Positions 22,791-34,743 of a stretch of DNA of 64,000 bases are shown here, one piece after another; positions within the stretch are counted from its first letter, which is position 1, and each line of letters starts with the position of its first letter. The notes under the pieces were generated by a model. The model saw only the letters and a program-made list of their open reading frames with translations. It was not told the origin of the DNA and made no database searches. Source of the DNA: Liolophura sinensis (taxonomy: Eukaryota; Mollusca; Polyplacophora; Chitonida; Chitonidae); the NCBI RefSeq assembly GCF_032854445.1, contig NC_088298.1, forward strand, positions 372,001 to 436,000. The letters are read 5' to 3'. Made by a program: the position numbers and the translations under genes.

Positions 22791-24011
22791 GTCAATGCTT
22801 TTGTCGCTTATAAAAGAAATTAATGAATAAATACAGAAATTGAGCCAAAACCTGCGTTGCAGGAGCGCTGCCTGTTGTTGTTAATACCATGCGGTTCCAA
22901 GCTTATGTGGTCCACATTTACACAGCGTGTGTTGTGGCACACGTGCGAGCAATCAAGCTTAGGGTGTAAATGTAACACCCCCTGCCTGGCCATATAAACA
23001 AGTCTACTAATGTGTTTTTTCTTTCATCGATGTGTGATGTGGTCTTTGTAGGAGGCGAGGCCATATCGGCCATCCTTCGTCGATGGTCCAGTCCACAGTC
23101 GAGAGGCTCCGTTTTCCCGATAAACACTGAAATTTTCAATTTTTACAGTAATTTCTGTACTGAATGTCTCCATTTTCAAGCGTAGGAATACTAGAACGTT
23201 GGATGTTGTTCGTTTCAGAATGCCTATACACGTTACCCTACACTTAACAGCATTTTGCTAATTTTTCAAAATGGATATTTTCAGAAAATAAATAGCTCCC
23301 AAGAAGCTACAAAATGGCTCAATCAATGTGTAACCCGGTGGAACATGCTTCCATGGCCATTTGGATCCAACACCCTGGGGAGAGCCAATTAGATGAATTA
23401 GATCAACAAATTTTGGTGTGCGATGAATTGTATTGAAACGAAGGTACAAAGCCCCTTACAGCATTTACAATGCTTTTGCCACTTACGACATTCAAAACAA
23501 AATAACAGATTTGTTTCCCCTATACCGTACATGGTATACGTACTGTTCTCAGGGTCAAAGTTCCTGTCAAAATTTAAAAAGGGGACCCTGCATTTCTTAA
23601 CAATCTCACAAATGCAAAACACATCCCAGACATATCCACCAAAAATTATCAGGCAGCTGCCAAATCTGAGCGCATAGTGACACTTTACATATTTTGGTGA
23701 CTTTGTACAGGCCACAGACCCCCATTAATTTTCCATAAACGGCAATGTCTAGCGCTGTGGCTGTGAGAAACAAACCATAAAATTCTTGACTTAGGTTGAC
23801 CGTCAAAATTCAAAAATGGCCTCCTGGGAGCAAAAAAAGACTTTATACCCTAGAAATACAGAATTGCATTTGTCCCTACCGAAAAACGGAAGTTGTAATG
23901 GGGTTCTGTGTCATGGTGCCACAGACGAAATGGGCACACTCATGACAGTGGTGATGGAAGTCGTCGCTACTGGAGTGGTCTTGGGATCAAGAAAGAACCA
24001 AAAATCCTTGG
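22791..24011. other. Non-coding stretch, nothing recognised
   Basis: Open frames are short and none shows a domain pattern. One minus-strand frame (23715-23398) is Cys-rich, but the spacing fits no finger known to me. Confidence 0.4.
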
Positions 24012-24420
24012 TCAGCTAGGTGTCCATTTCTGACACGGAAAGTGGCAGGGCTGCAACTCCCCAATGACATTTGTTGTGTCGTCCCTAGACTCTGAATCTG
24101 TCGGGGATAGATCCACTTGGACATCAACAGGCTTGGGAACAGTGAGTTTCTTGATGAAAGGTTCGTTAATTAGCGGTGTGCTGGGACTGGTGGGTGTAGC
24201 AGATTTTGTTGCTTTTGCCACAACTTTCGTCGCCCCCTTTTTACGCAAGGGGTGGCTGAACGGGTCTCAAGATGTTTGAACAAAAAGGGCTTGTTCCTTG
24301 CCGATTGATAACAGTAAGGACACTCCTCAGGTCTTTGACTACAGGACACCTTGTGCCGATATAAGGTGGATCTTGACCTATAGGATGCCCCACATGCACA
24401 ATGATGAGATAGTGTCTGGG
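24012..24420 (-). pseudogene. Zinc-finger-like fragment with Ser/Thr/Pro-rich tail
   Basis: Minus strand, right to left: HHCACGASYRSRSTLYRHK (about 24405-24350), then in the same frame ECPYCYQSARNKPFLFKHLE. This looks like one C-x-C...H...C finger followed by a CPYC...H segment. After a frame change a Lys/Ser/Thr/Pro-rich tail follows (VAKATKSATPTSPSTP). The product is unknown. The first finger is shared with 15986-16040 and 36931-36990, so the source is repeated in the genome. It could be an exon of a finger gene captured by a mobile element. Confidence 0.4.
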
Positions 24421-24930
24421 AATGTTGTGCAAATTATTCAATTAAGACCTCAAATCAGGTGTGTTCAGTATCTTGGAATGCTGTGCAATTTATCAAGATG
24501 ACGACCTCAAAACAGGGGTATTGGATGTCTGCGAATGTTGTGCAAATTATCCAATTAAGGATCTCAACTCGGGTGTGCTGAGCATCATCTTGGAATGCAG
24601 TGCAATTTATCAAGTTGAGAGGCTTCACATCAGGTTTATTGGGTAGATGTACCTCATGAGATCTTATGTAAATACTCCCATTGAAAACCCAAAAGTGAAA
24701 CTATTTGATCACATGTTATAAAATTATCAAACTGGAAACATAACAGTAGAAAATACATTGGGGAAATCCGTAGGAAATTATTCAACTGAGGACCTCACAA
24801 TAGACAGGGTCAACATATCTCTAAGAGTGGGTTGAATGATCCAATTTAGGGTATCAAAACAGGTGTGTAGGGGATATAATTTATCCAACTAAGGACATCA
24901 TATTAAAAGGTGTATACGTTTCTTGCAGTA
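24410..24930. repeat. Degenerate tandem array, unit about 55-60 bp
   Basis: Repeating blocks of the form 'gaatgttgtgcaaattattcaattaagacctcaaatcaggtgtg' recur at about 24420, 24476, 24533, 24590 and, more diverged, through 24930. Units alternate 'gcaaattat-caattaag' and 'gcaatttatcaag-tga'. No coding role seen. Confidence 0.6.
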
Positions 24931-25310
24931 CTTTATAATGTATTCAACTGTTATTAGTAGTAACAACAAGTAGGACAACAAGACACAGTTACCATCAACA
25001 AAATCTTACAGTGTGACCAACACAGTCTCAGGGTAGTTGAAAACAGCATGCCTAAGAATACTATTTTATACATATTTTATTTTCTTCATGCATGGCCTGA
25101 TGGACACGTTGGGCTTCTCCAGAAGATGAAACCCACTGGGGTTTGTGACCTTTAGAGCATCTAATAAAATTGAAAGTGTTAGCAGGCTGTTTTCATCAAC
25201 ATAGAACGTACTAATGTATTAAAACTAAACGCTCTTTTCCAAAGTTTAAATTATTCAAACATGTACTACATGTGTGTTCATAGAGTCGTATTAAAGTTAT
25301 AAGAGAAGAC
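24931..25310. other. Non-coding stretch, nothing recognised
   Basis: AT-rich sequence between the degenerate array and the next LINE fragment. No coding or structural signal seen. Confidence 0.4.
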
Positions 25311-26195
25311 CACAGTGATATGCAGCGACTCGCTTTCTTGCCTTTTGGCAATTAAGAATAATAAATTTAAAAATCCGTTGATCCTTGAAATATTGGCCAT
25401 ACATAGAAAACAAATTAAAAGAGGTAAAGATATCATATTCTGTTGGGTACAAAGTCATAATGGTATCCATGGAAGCAGCCGTAGACAGGTAGGCAAAGAC
25501 TGCCATAAATAAATCCATATCAAAAGTTAAAATCCCTTTATACTGACGTGAAGTCTAATATTCTTAAATATATTCGTCGCCTTTGGCAGGGTGAATGGGA
25601 CTTGCAGATCCATAATAAACTGCATGCTATTCAGCCTGTCATTGGCTACAATGCCTATACTTGTGGAATGTCTCGTAGAGACCAAGTAGTTTTAACGAGG
25701 TGTCGTGTTGGGCATTCTCATCTAACACACAATTTCATCTTGGATGGCAGTGCTCCCGAGTGTGATGGATGGGATGCAGAATACGGCATCAAACATATCC
25801 TGGTTGACTTTGTAGACTACTTTCATGATTCTACACAGTCAACTCTGTATGTGATTTATTTGACAGCATCGCTGGCGATATTGTGATAAAATATTTGAAG
25901 GCCATTGGCCTGTATCATAAAATATAAATATTTATTGCCTGAAATATTTATAGATAAAAAGTGAAATATACACATAGCTTATGCCAAATTTTAAATATGC
26001 TGGATTTCGGGTTTTAAATGTTCTGTTTTTTTCTTATCTGATTTTAAACATGTCTGTACTTTTTCTTTTATTTTTGATCTGCTCACCATTTCGAAAACCT
26101 TAACCGTCTCATGTTTTCACCTTGTTCTCGCCACGATATGGCTGAAATGTTGTCGATGTGGCGTTAAGCCATAATCATTCATTCATTTTTTCTTG
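25311..26195 (+). mobile_element. LINE 3' end, 5'-truncated (RNase H to tail)
   Basis: Plus-strand RNase H pieces: 'tgatatgcagcgactcgct', NNKFKNPLILEILAIHRKQIK, NILKYIRRLWQGEWDLQIHN and SRRDQVVLTRCRVGHSHLTH. Then the 3' untranslated region and the end 'gatgtggcgttaagccataatcattcattcatt'. Frameshifts are present. The flanks show no obvious duplication. Confidence 0.85.
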
Positions 26196-27284
26196 AATGT
26201 ACGTACTTTATGGCTGGCCTCTAATAACACAATAGAGAACCATGCACCTTTGTTTTTAGTAGCAGATTGCAACTATTTCTTCTAATTTAAGGGAAACTTG
26301 ACTGGCCAATTTTATGCATGTAGTTGTAACAAGAACACGCAGTTTCTTTTTCCTCACATGGCTAATCCATTTAATAACACCATATCCATATTTTCACTTT
26401 TCCGAAAAAGTGGGAGCGATGTAATTTTCTGCTTTCGGCAGGACAGATAGCAGTCCAAAAAATGAGAGGAATTACAGTATCCTATCGCTATAACACACCA
26501 GTACCGCGAAAAATGAGACACTTTACCAATTTTGCGAGATCATAATTATGTTTATTCTACTTGAAAGGTGCATGGAGTCTTAACGGTCTGCTGAGATCAT
26601 TTATTTTATTTCCCATACTGCGGGTATCTGATCAAAATAGAGCTGATAAATGTTTTAAGTGTACTTGAATGGAGATGTGAACAAAAGAATGAAATGTCCA
26701 TCTGGCTGTCAAATCTAAACTGTGCATGTACTTCTTTCTGTCTCCCTTTGGCTGCTTTTTTCATCTGCTGTGGGTGTTGCTGTCCTTTCACTTGAATCCA
26801 CATTCAGAGCTTCTGTGAAAACAGACAATAGTATTGGGGATTACTGCATATTGAGTTGACTTTCCTAATATTTTTTCTATCCACAGCCAAGTATAAATAT
26901 GGCTAGTTATTGTAACATTTGCACTACAAGTTTGACCCAGCCCATACCCTACTCTCATGCAAATGTTTTCACTCAAAAAGGTCTGCACTGCTAATTTTAC
27001 AGCTCTAGCCTTTACACCATTGCATAAGTTTCTACAGACCTAAGTAAATTCCAACCTCGGAGCTCTATGAAAAGACCTTTCCTTTGATACAAATGACATT
27101 GGTGACCTCATTGTGACATCCTTACTTCAAGAGTTAAAGAACCAGTGCAAGATTGGTAAATACATTCACATTTAGGTATCACTATATGTTCCCAACAAAA
27201 AATTACCACCCAGAAACATATTTACATTAACAGCCTTCAAGTGGATCCCGTACGTGGAAAGGTCTGTCAGTAACCTGCGAATGG
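26196..27284. other. Non-coding stretch, nothing recognised
   Basis: No coding signal, repeat unit or structural RNA pattern could be supported. Confidence 0.4.
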
Positions 27285-27390
27285 TTTCCCCCGGGCTCTA
27301 CCTGGTTTCCATCCACCATAATGCTGGCCGATAAAATAGTTTTGAGCACGGCGTAAAACACCAATCAAATAAATAAAATAATTCATCTGG
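27285..27390 (+). repeat. SINE 3' fragment
   Basis: 'tttcccccgggctctacctggtttcc', '-accataatgctggccg-' and '-acggcgtaaaacaccaatcaaataaataaa' match the 3' half of the complete SINE at 28941-29212. Confidence 0.7.
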
Positions 27391-27504
27391 ATCCTTTGTA
27401 CAATGTATGCTAAAATTTCCTCCCAGCAACAATACATGGTTAGGAACAAATATTATTAGCATTATGTCTCGAAAATGTTCAACTTCCCACATATTTTTTG
27501 ACGC

Positions 27505-27915
27505 GAACTCATTTTGGGGATTTGTAACTGTAGACAGATAATTGGTACATGTAGTACTATCATTTTTGAGGTTTGTAACTGTAGATAGATAATTGGTACA
27601 TGTAGTACTATCATTTTTGAGGTTTGTAACTGTTGATAGATAATTGGTACATGTAGTACTATCATTTTTGAGGTTTGTAACTGTTGATCGATAATTGGTG
27701 CATGTGGTACTATCATTTTTGGGGTTTATAACTGTAGATAGATAATTGGTACATGTAGTACTATCATTTTTGGGGTTTATAACTGTAGATAGATAATTGG
27801 TACATGTAGTACTATCATTTTTATGGTTTATAACTGTAGATAGATAATTGGTACATGTAGTACTATTATTTTGGGGGTTTGTAACTGTTGATAGATGATT
27901 GGTCCATGTAGTACT
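27505..27915. repeat. Minisatellite, 51-bp unit, about 8 copies
   Basis: The block 'tgtagatagataattggtac' recurs every 51 bases (phase marks at 27561, 27612, 27663, 27714, 27765, 27816, 27867). Units differ by a few substitutions (gaggtttgtaac versus ggggtttataac). 51 is a multiple of three, so one minus-strand frame stays open across several units, but this is more likely a consequence of the period than coding. Confidence 0.9.
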
Positions 27916-27922
27916 ACTTAAC

Positions 27923-29325
27923 TCAGTACTTCAAAAGGTCAAAGTTCTGCAAATGTTTGCCGGCTTCGGTAATTTCCTTGACTGGAAGTGGATACTGGTA
28001 GGTGCCAATGTTAACAGCTCTGGTATGACCCGTGTGTTTAGATAAGTGGTATCTTTCGGATTCAGTCAATGACGCGACGCGGTGACGCTGTTTTGACGCT
28101 CTGAGAAGTTCACATTTGGCATCCTGACATATCTTGTCAATGGATTCCCAACCGTGGACATGACTTAATACTCTGTTCTGTCAGTTCAAACACATACACA
28201 TTGTTCGGATGCACTGTATCCCTAGCTCTGATGTCTGGATCGGCAATGATTTTCAGAGGAAGAGTTAAGTTTGCAGGAATCCAAATTGGTACGAGATGAT
28301 TCTTCTGGTAAGCAATCCGCAAGTCACTGAACAGGTTTTGTTCCCATTCGTCAAGTTTTTCAACAGCCTTTTTTCAAACCATGTTCTAGTGAAAGCATCT
28401 CCCAGCTTGGGCTTCAGGTAACTGGATTCTCCGTCTCTCCTGGCATTGAAAAGTGTTCTTCTGGCAAAATGACTATCCCTGAGCAAAATAAATTCATGCA
28501 GTCCAACAAACGTGTACTCTGATGAGTGGGTGTGTGAATCTCTTTCTTGTCTGCTTCTTGCTCTGGCATCCTCAGAGAATCCTGCCGACTTAGATGGAGT
28601 CTGTATGTTACATCTTCAAAGATCACACCCCTGTTTAGCTCCAATAATTTCAAAAACCTCTGAATTTCCTGGGCTTTACAATTATATCCTCGAGCTAGGT
28701 GGCTGCCAGCAACAAACTGAACGGATGATTTCAACAGATAATAAAGCTGATGCTTGGATCCATATTTTAATTGACCATCACCCTCGTGAACCTGTCAATT
28801 GCCTGCCGCAGGCTATCAAGGTTAGTTCTTATGCCCATATCCTCAGAATCTGTTATATTAACAACTGAAGCCTCTTGGAAAGCAAGGCACAAACGAGCCA
28901 ATAGTCTCATACCAGACATAACTGATTTTGGTACCTCCATGAGGGGCCTCCGTGGCTCAGTTGGTTAGCGCGCTAGCGCAGCGTAATGACCCAGGAGCCT
29001 CTCACCAATGCGACCGCTGTGAGTTCAAGTCCAGCTCATGCCGGCTTCCTCTCCGGCCGTATATGGGAAGGTCTTCCAGCAACCTGCGGATGGTCGTGGG
29101 TTTCCCCCCGGGATCTGCCCGGTTTCCTCCCACCATAATGCTAGCCGCCGTCGTATACGTGAAATATTCTTGAGTACGGCGTAAAACACCAATCAAATAA
29201 ATAATAATAAATAAGTTGATAGCTCCATAGTCTTGTCCATCTGTCTGACGTTTCTCTGAAAGAGGTGGCGCCCAATAAGCTGAATTGTTGCCTTTTCCAC
29301 AAATCATTCCAACTTCATCATTTTA
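27923..29325 (-). pseudogene. Tyrosine recombinase (Crypton-like/XerD-like) pseudogene
   Basis: Minus strand, ending at TGA 27925-27923. Pieces in order: CGKGNNSAYWAPPLSEKRQ (about 29300), a SINE insertion, SGMRLLARLCLAFQEA, LARGYNCKAQEIQRFLKL, RRTLFNARRDGESSYLKPKL (first conserved Arg), NHLVPIWIPANLTLPLKI, then KQRHRVASLTESERYHLSKH (Arg box) running into TGHTRAVNIGTYQYPLPV, with His and the likely nucleophile Tyr. The C-terminus reads EITEAGKHLQNFDLLKY. The R...H..R...GH...Y order is that of tyrosine recombinases and matches a family common in aquatic invertebrate genomes. At least four frame changes or stops occur (near 28775, 28590, 28375 and 28175), so it is dead. It abuts the 51-bp minisatellite. 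Terminal signals of a Crypton were not found. Confidence 0.68.
28941..29212 (+). repeat. Full-length tRNA-derived SINE
   Basis: The 5' head has GTGGCTCAGTTGGTTAGCG (A box) and GAGTTCAAGTCC (B box). The body has 'ggtttcctcccaccataatgc' and ends 'gtacggcgtaaaacaccaatc' followed by an aaataa tail. This is a SINE type very common in molluscs. It is inserted in the tyrosine-recombinase pseudogene. The flanks 'tacctccat' and 'tagctccat' may be a diverged duplication. Confidence 0.88.
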
Positions 29326-29684
29326 AAAGTTGACCAGAGTGTCGATGGGAAATTGGTCATTTTTGCCCAGAAACGCATCTATGTGAAGCTTCTATGGTAT
29401 TTCAACACTATTCTGTAGGTACCTTTCTTTATGCCTAGAAAGAAGTGGCGGAAATAAAGGCGCCTATGTGTATTGTAAATATGTTATTCTTCACTATCAA
29501 GTTTTTGATTATATAAATGTATGATGTATATAAGATTGAGGAGACCCCCTAGTGACCCACGGGTTGTGGGATATCCTCAGTAAACAAATAAAAGAATTAA
29601 ATTAAAGGCCCTTACATTTAAAGCAAGCAATCAGATCAGTGTGCACTGACCTTTTAGCAATATATTTTGGGTCTTCTAGTCCCG
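29326..29684. other. Non-coding stretch, nothing recognised
   Basis: Short open frames only. No repeat or domain signal seen between the recombinase relic and the 5' end of the next LINE. Confidence 0.4.
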
Positions 29685-31373
29685 CTCCCCCGTGGGGTTT
29701 CCGGAATGAAAAGAATAGGACCTCAGCCCTCTAAGCAAGCTTGTCGAAAGCGCGACTAAAACCTAGAGCTCTCCTGTGTGAGCCCGGTGAATATAATAGG
29801 CTCACATCTTCTCGGTTGTGTGAGAGGCAACCGGGGAGCGACCTGTTTGCCGTGGGTTGCAACCCGTAACCTACGAGGACGGGATCCTGGTCGCTGAGGG
29901 GGTGTTGGTCTTGCGAGATCCTCACGTCCAACACGTCACTTTGTCCCTTACTTGGAGAGAGACGGGAGGTCGGATGGGCCTGGTCCGATCAATCGGCTTG
30001 GTCACGTCAAGCCCTACACATGATCCCGTTTGTCATTTCTTTCTCTGATGTGAAATTGGTATTTCCCCAAATGCTCTTGTTCGGGGTCAGTGTAGAAGGC
30101 GGTGGCTCATGGGTCAATCGAGTAGATTGGATTTAACTTTTTGGTATAACGCAATCTGTTCGAGTATACCTTGCGTGGATTCTCTGTTTCTAGTCTCTGC
30201 CGGTCATCCGCAGAGGTAGATTCGCCCCTGTTGGCACTCCGTGGCGGGTCCGGGGCACGTGAGGTGAAATTGATGAAAATATATCATGGCTTCCCCTGAA
30301 ATTATAACAGTGGCTGCTAAGAAAAGAACAAATGAAGTCCCCCTAGATATTGAAGGAGGAAATAATTGTTTTCCTACGTTCTTAGTAACATTTAATAAAA
30401 ACGAAGGCAACATGAAAGTAAATCCATTTGTATTAAAAACAAACAATAGAAAGTTCTGCAGGAACTTTAAAACAAGTTAAAAAATGAAATCTAGAAATCT
30501 CACTATCACAGATTCATCACTTCTCCTTGACTTTTCTTGGAAGGTGCATGACCATCTTTGTGGCAGTGACCATTTTCCTATGAAACTAGAGCATATCCCG
30601 TCTAATTCTTTAGATTGTGTAGCTAGGTGGAAATTCGATAAATCAAATTGGATCGCATTTGAGATGTTTTGTGAGATTGATATCACTCCAGAGACTCTCA
30701 ATGCAGCAGATGATCCTATATTCAAATTTAACGAGCTTGTTTTACGAGCTGCCGATAAAACTATCCCTAAAACCTCGAAAAATCCCAAATCCAAAAGTAA
30801 ACCCTGGTTCGACAATGACTGTCGTAGAGCCACCAGGGACCGAAAAAAGGCTGAGCGCAGATTTAATCATTGTGCTACTGATAATCCTTTAAACAAGGTT
30901 CGTAATTTTAGAGCTAAAGCTCGTCGATAAATCAAGTCCAAGAGACGATCTGGTTGGCGGTACTTTGTTTCGGGCATTACGTCAAAAACACCCATGCGTA
31001 AGGTCTGAAACATGGTTCAGAAACTTAAGGGCAAAAATAATAAAGCGAAAGTTCAGCATTTAAAAGATGGAGATAATAAACCTCTCCATCTGATAAAGCC
31101 AATAAATTAGCTGAGACAATTTCCATCAAATCTTCTTCTAAGATTTATACTAAATAATAATGATAATGATATCAATAATGATATATATAACGTAAGTTTC
31201 TGAATCATTGACCACCTGAGCCACTGGAGACTCTCTTGGACTTGCTTAATATTTGGATAACTGGTACTTTTCCACCATCATGGAGGGAGGCGTGTATTAT
31301 CCCGGTCCTTAAACCGGGTAAGGATCATACTGATCCGAATAATTACCTTCCCATAGCTCTCACCTGCTGTGTC
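29685..31373 (+). mobile_element. LINE copy with intact 5' end and large internal deletion
   Basis: Begins with the conserved family 5' end (cccccgtggggtttccgg), then the 5' untranslated region and the ORF1 start MASPEIITVAAKKRTNEVPL at about 30285. It jumps at about 30481 from ORF1 directly into ORF2 endonuclease C-terminal codons (LTITDSSLLLDFSWKVHD), deleting roughly 1.8 kb. ORF2 then runs to RT (TDPNNY-like region at about 31330) and is cut at 31374 by a minus-strand LINE tail. Several stops are present. Confidence 0.85.
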
Positions 31374-31595
31374 TGAATGAATGAATGAATGATTATGGCT
31401 TAACGCCACATCGGAAATATTTCAGCCATATCGTGGCGAGAACAAGGTGAAAACGCGAGACGGTAAAGGTTTTCGATATAATATCAACATCAAAAGTAAA
31501 ACAAAAAGTACAGACATGTTTAAAATCGTATAAAAGAAAAATAAGATTTAAAACTCGAAAACCAGGGTTATAGTACATGTATACATCTATATGTA
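31374..31595 (-). mobile_element. LINE 3' tail fragment
   Basis: The (GAAT)n tail at 31374, then about 200 bases of minus-strand 3' untranslated region ending 'acatctatatgta'. The next expected LINE bases (tataactgttta) are replaced by the inverted repeat of the DUF7869-type transposon. Confidence 0.82.
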
Positions 31596-31964
31596 AAGAG
31601 CTTAAATGCAAAATGAGATATAAACCACTCAGATCATTAAGAAAAACACGTTTTTGTTCCTGACGGAAAAAGTCACACTGCTTTAAACCTTGAACCAGTA
31701 TTTTAGACAGACAAGACACTCCTTATAAAGTCACGCATTTTCCACAAATCTGTTTGTGCTTAAGAGCTTAAATGAAAATCGGTCATTTTTGCTTAATTAA
31801 AGATAGCATTTTGACGCACAACGAGATATAAACCATTTTCAGTTCAAAAGCAGATATGTGTTGGCTTTATACAGACAATCCGCATTTGTCATTTTAAGCT
31901 AACTTAGTTCATGTTTGATATGTGATTGGTGTTAACAACAATATTTAAGAACCTTTGACTAATA

Positions 31965-32345
31965 TGGTGGCTTGCCCGAGTGGCGGACCATGTCCAGATT
32001 ACTCGGAGAAAACCACTGACCTTTGATCGAGTGCCACTAATTCCCTTACGTGTGACTTATATCTAGTTTTGCTCTTGTTCCATTCACTGAACCCAGCTTA
32101 AGATTAGTACAGTCATAACAACAAAGGGACAGTTCACTCAGTGTTCGTAAATTAGCAAGTGCTAACAGTTGACTGGCAACCAAGGCTCCGTGAACAATGA
32201 TCACGGAATAACCACTAAAACTAAAGTCTCTCACCGACGCTGGATTTGTCATTTTACTCGATTATGCATAACTATTATATTCTTTCTGCAAGCCCTCAAG
32301 GCGTACCGGTACATCAGTACAGGCAAAACAAACCTTGAGCGAGAC
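31965..32345 (-). repeat. SINE copy (old) inside the DNA transposon
   Basis: Blocks 'cagattactcggagaaaacc' (31994-32013), 'gcaaccaaggctccgtgaac' (32176-32195) and 'gacgctggatttgtcatttt' (degraded B-box region) follow the order of the minus-strand SINE family seen at 795-1105. Confidence 0.5.
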
Positions 32346-32725
32346 TGCGCGTATTAACAAACCAACCAACCATCATGTAAGTTCAGTATATTATAGGGAC
32401 AATATAATTAAAGAAATCTGGCTTCGCATGGAATAAGCTCCTTGTTGTCAGCATGCTAATGACAGAACTCCCTTCATCCGACTTCGGTTTGCATTCAACA
32501 GCATGTTGTGAAAGCGGGCACCATTCAAGAGACCTATAAAACCAGGTTATCAGAAATAAGACAAGCTGCAAAACATTAGTCATAGGTAATGGAAAAGCTG
32601 CCATTTATTAGACCATGTCCGCCGATATACAACAATGCACACTTAACAGAAATGGGAATTTTGATCTACCAATTGTAAGGGTGCACTCAAAATGTTAGAG
32701 ACGTGTGTCCTAGAAAAATAAGAAA

Positions 32726-34743
32726 TTAGTAGGAATCATCGTCTTTGACACTATCATTTGTAGCGCTGTGAAGGCATTCATCATAGAAAGCATGGACATC
32801 CTGTGACACTCCCATTTCATTCAGCAAAGATTGAACATCATTTTTCTTCGCAATACTCACTGTATTTTGCATAGGTAATGGAGGGGGGTTAAAACCCACC
32901 CAGGTCTTTCCTTTTTTCAACACGGAATAACAAAATTCCCCACTGTATTGTGGACGGAAACCCAACTTATCACCTCGAATTCCAAGAACGCGTGCTTCAC
33001 TGAGCTTGAATGTTCTGGTTGGTTTAACAAATCGCTTGACTTCGGTCTAAAAGTCGCGGGATGACCAGTCTTCGCCATAGGTATGGACACGGCCGTGATT
33101 CTTCAGGATATTGACGTATTGCTCTGGCAAGACTATCGTATCATGGCACCTGATTTCCTGCTCTATGCGTCCAAAAACCCTGTCAGCGGGTAAAAAACTG
33201 TGTCCTCTAATGGGGAAGAAGTAATCGACATCCATCTGTGGTTGATTCTGTTTCACAAGGGCAAAGAGCATCGAGAGTGTGTTTATATTTTTGTTCTGTC
33301 CATAACATGAGTCACTAAACAATCTTAGTTTGTCACAATTATCAAGCGTTTCATGAATAACGGTGGTAAAATAGTCCCATAAAGCAGATGATATCATATT
33401 ACAATCTTTTCTGTTCTGATCTTCTCGCCAAACAAAGATCAATGTCCTGTTTCGACTGACCTTTTGTTGGACCCTGGTGTCTAACAACACCAAAAACGTA
33501 AAGATAAAGTTGCCTGGAATAGTAGGCTTGCCCTATTGATGTCTTTGGAAGTACAAGGTTTTCCATTACATCAAAACAGACAGTCACAGTATCTTCTACT
33601 TCATTTAGTAAATCGTAAAATCGCCTTCCTCGGCGCCGATGTAACAGATGTAAGGCTGTGGCTGTTTGCTTCTCAGCATCAGATAGCTCCGGATCTTTCA
33701 TCTTCATACGGAACTGAAAGCAAGTTGAGCAAACGTCTTTGGTTGGGCTGCCGAATCCCAAGTTAAAGTCGTACTTAAATACGCTGTAGTATAACGAAAA
33801 TGACACTTGTGCGTGATTCTGCTCTAAGAAAAGACGATGCATTTTGGTCACGTTCAAATCATTAGGCAAATATTTACGGCCAGGAGCTCCACGTCGTCCA
33901 TAATGACTGGCACGGCATGTGAATGAAGTTACATGATCACGGATCTGTTCCTTCGACTTCTCTCTCTCGGGGTGTGCCCTGTGCCCTCCTCTTAATTCTG
34001 GCCGTGGTGTACCATTTTCCATCCAAAACCGCCCAATCCTTGTTAAAGTATCTTTTGTCACTCCTGCAAATCAACAGGTAACAGAAATAAGTCTATCATT
34101 TAAAAACCGATAATTCTTACAAGATACAGTGTTATTGGTTTATTGTTTGAACATCAAAAATTGTGACTGGCCTACCCTAAACCGAACGCATATCGGCGTC
34201 ACAATCATGGTATCGAACTCTGGACATCATCAGTAAACTCTTGTTTATGGCGCTGAATTGTGTATTATTATGTGGACTGAAAAATCTACAGAAAAAAGGC
34301 TATTCATCTATATTAGATTTGAAACCAAGTAACAAGAATACTTACCAAAAACACTCATGAAAGTTTCCTTGCATACTGGTTTTTTCACCTTGTCTTGTGT
34401 GAGTAGAAAATATTTTGGGATGACTTTTCTAGTCTTCTGACGTCGTTCATCGGGAGTTCGTACACGCGACCACAGACAACAGCACGGCGTCCTGTTTGGT
34501 TTTGTCAGACGTGGAATAAAGCTTATCACAACAAGACACCGCATCGTCTGTACCTAATGTCGCTGCAACACACCAGGAGTTATTATGCTCACACGACACA
34601 CGTGGTGTATGTCCTTGTCCGCTGTGCCGTTCACGTTTAGCCACCTCACGTTTTGATGAGCCCGGATTACTCCTACGTTTTCTGCCGGTTGGAGACATTA
34701 CAACAGGTTCATCTGCGTCATCAAATCCATCCATTTTGCCCAA
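32726..34743 (-). pseudogene. DUF7869-like transposase, two exons
   Basis: Exon 1 34743-34346 and exon 2 34063-32726 are joined by a GT-AG intron that restores MSVFG|VTKDTLTRIGRFW. Seen in order: a basic N-terminus, a Cys-rich stretch, YFLLTQDKVKKPVCKETF, KDVCSTCFQFRMKMKD, VCFDVMENLVLPKTSIGQAY, YYSRQLYLYVFGVVRHQG, LRLFSDSCYGQNKN (acidic residue) and YFFPIRGHSFLPADR with a downstream acidic residue. This block order matches an uncharacterised family (DUF7869) thought to be transposases. Lesions are a frame change in exon 1 at about 34480, another at about 33430, and an in-frame TAG at 33049-33047. The frame then stays open to 32726. About 650 codons. Confidence 0.7.

Noticed and set aside
23398-23715. 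Cys-rich minus-strand frame as a zinc-finger gene
   Set aside because: The Cys spacing fits no known finger, and there are no splice sites or homologous copies in the window.
27462-27716. Minus-strand open frame with repeated MIVLHVPIIY-like units
   Set aside because: It is the 51-bp minisatellite read in a frame the period keeps open. No start context, no homology, and the units are explained by the repeat.
27505-27915. CRISPR-like regular array
   Set aside because: Units are contiguous tandem repeats with no unique spacers, and the genome is eukaryotic. The same applies to the 72-bp array at 48438-48830.
28945-29045. A functional tRNA gene in the SINE head
   Set aside because: The tRNA-like head continues straight into the SINE body and a tail. 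The arms do not pair as a proper cloverleaf.
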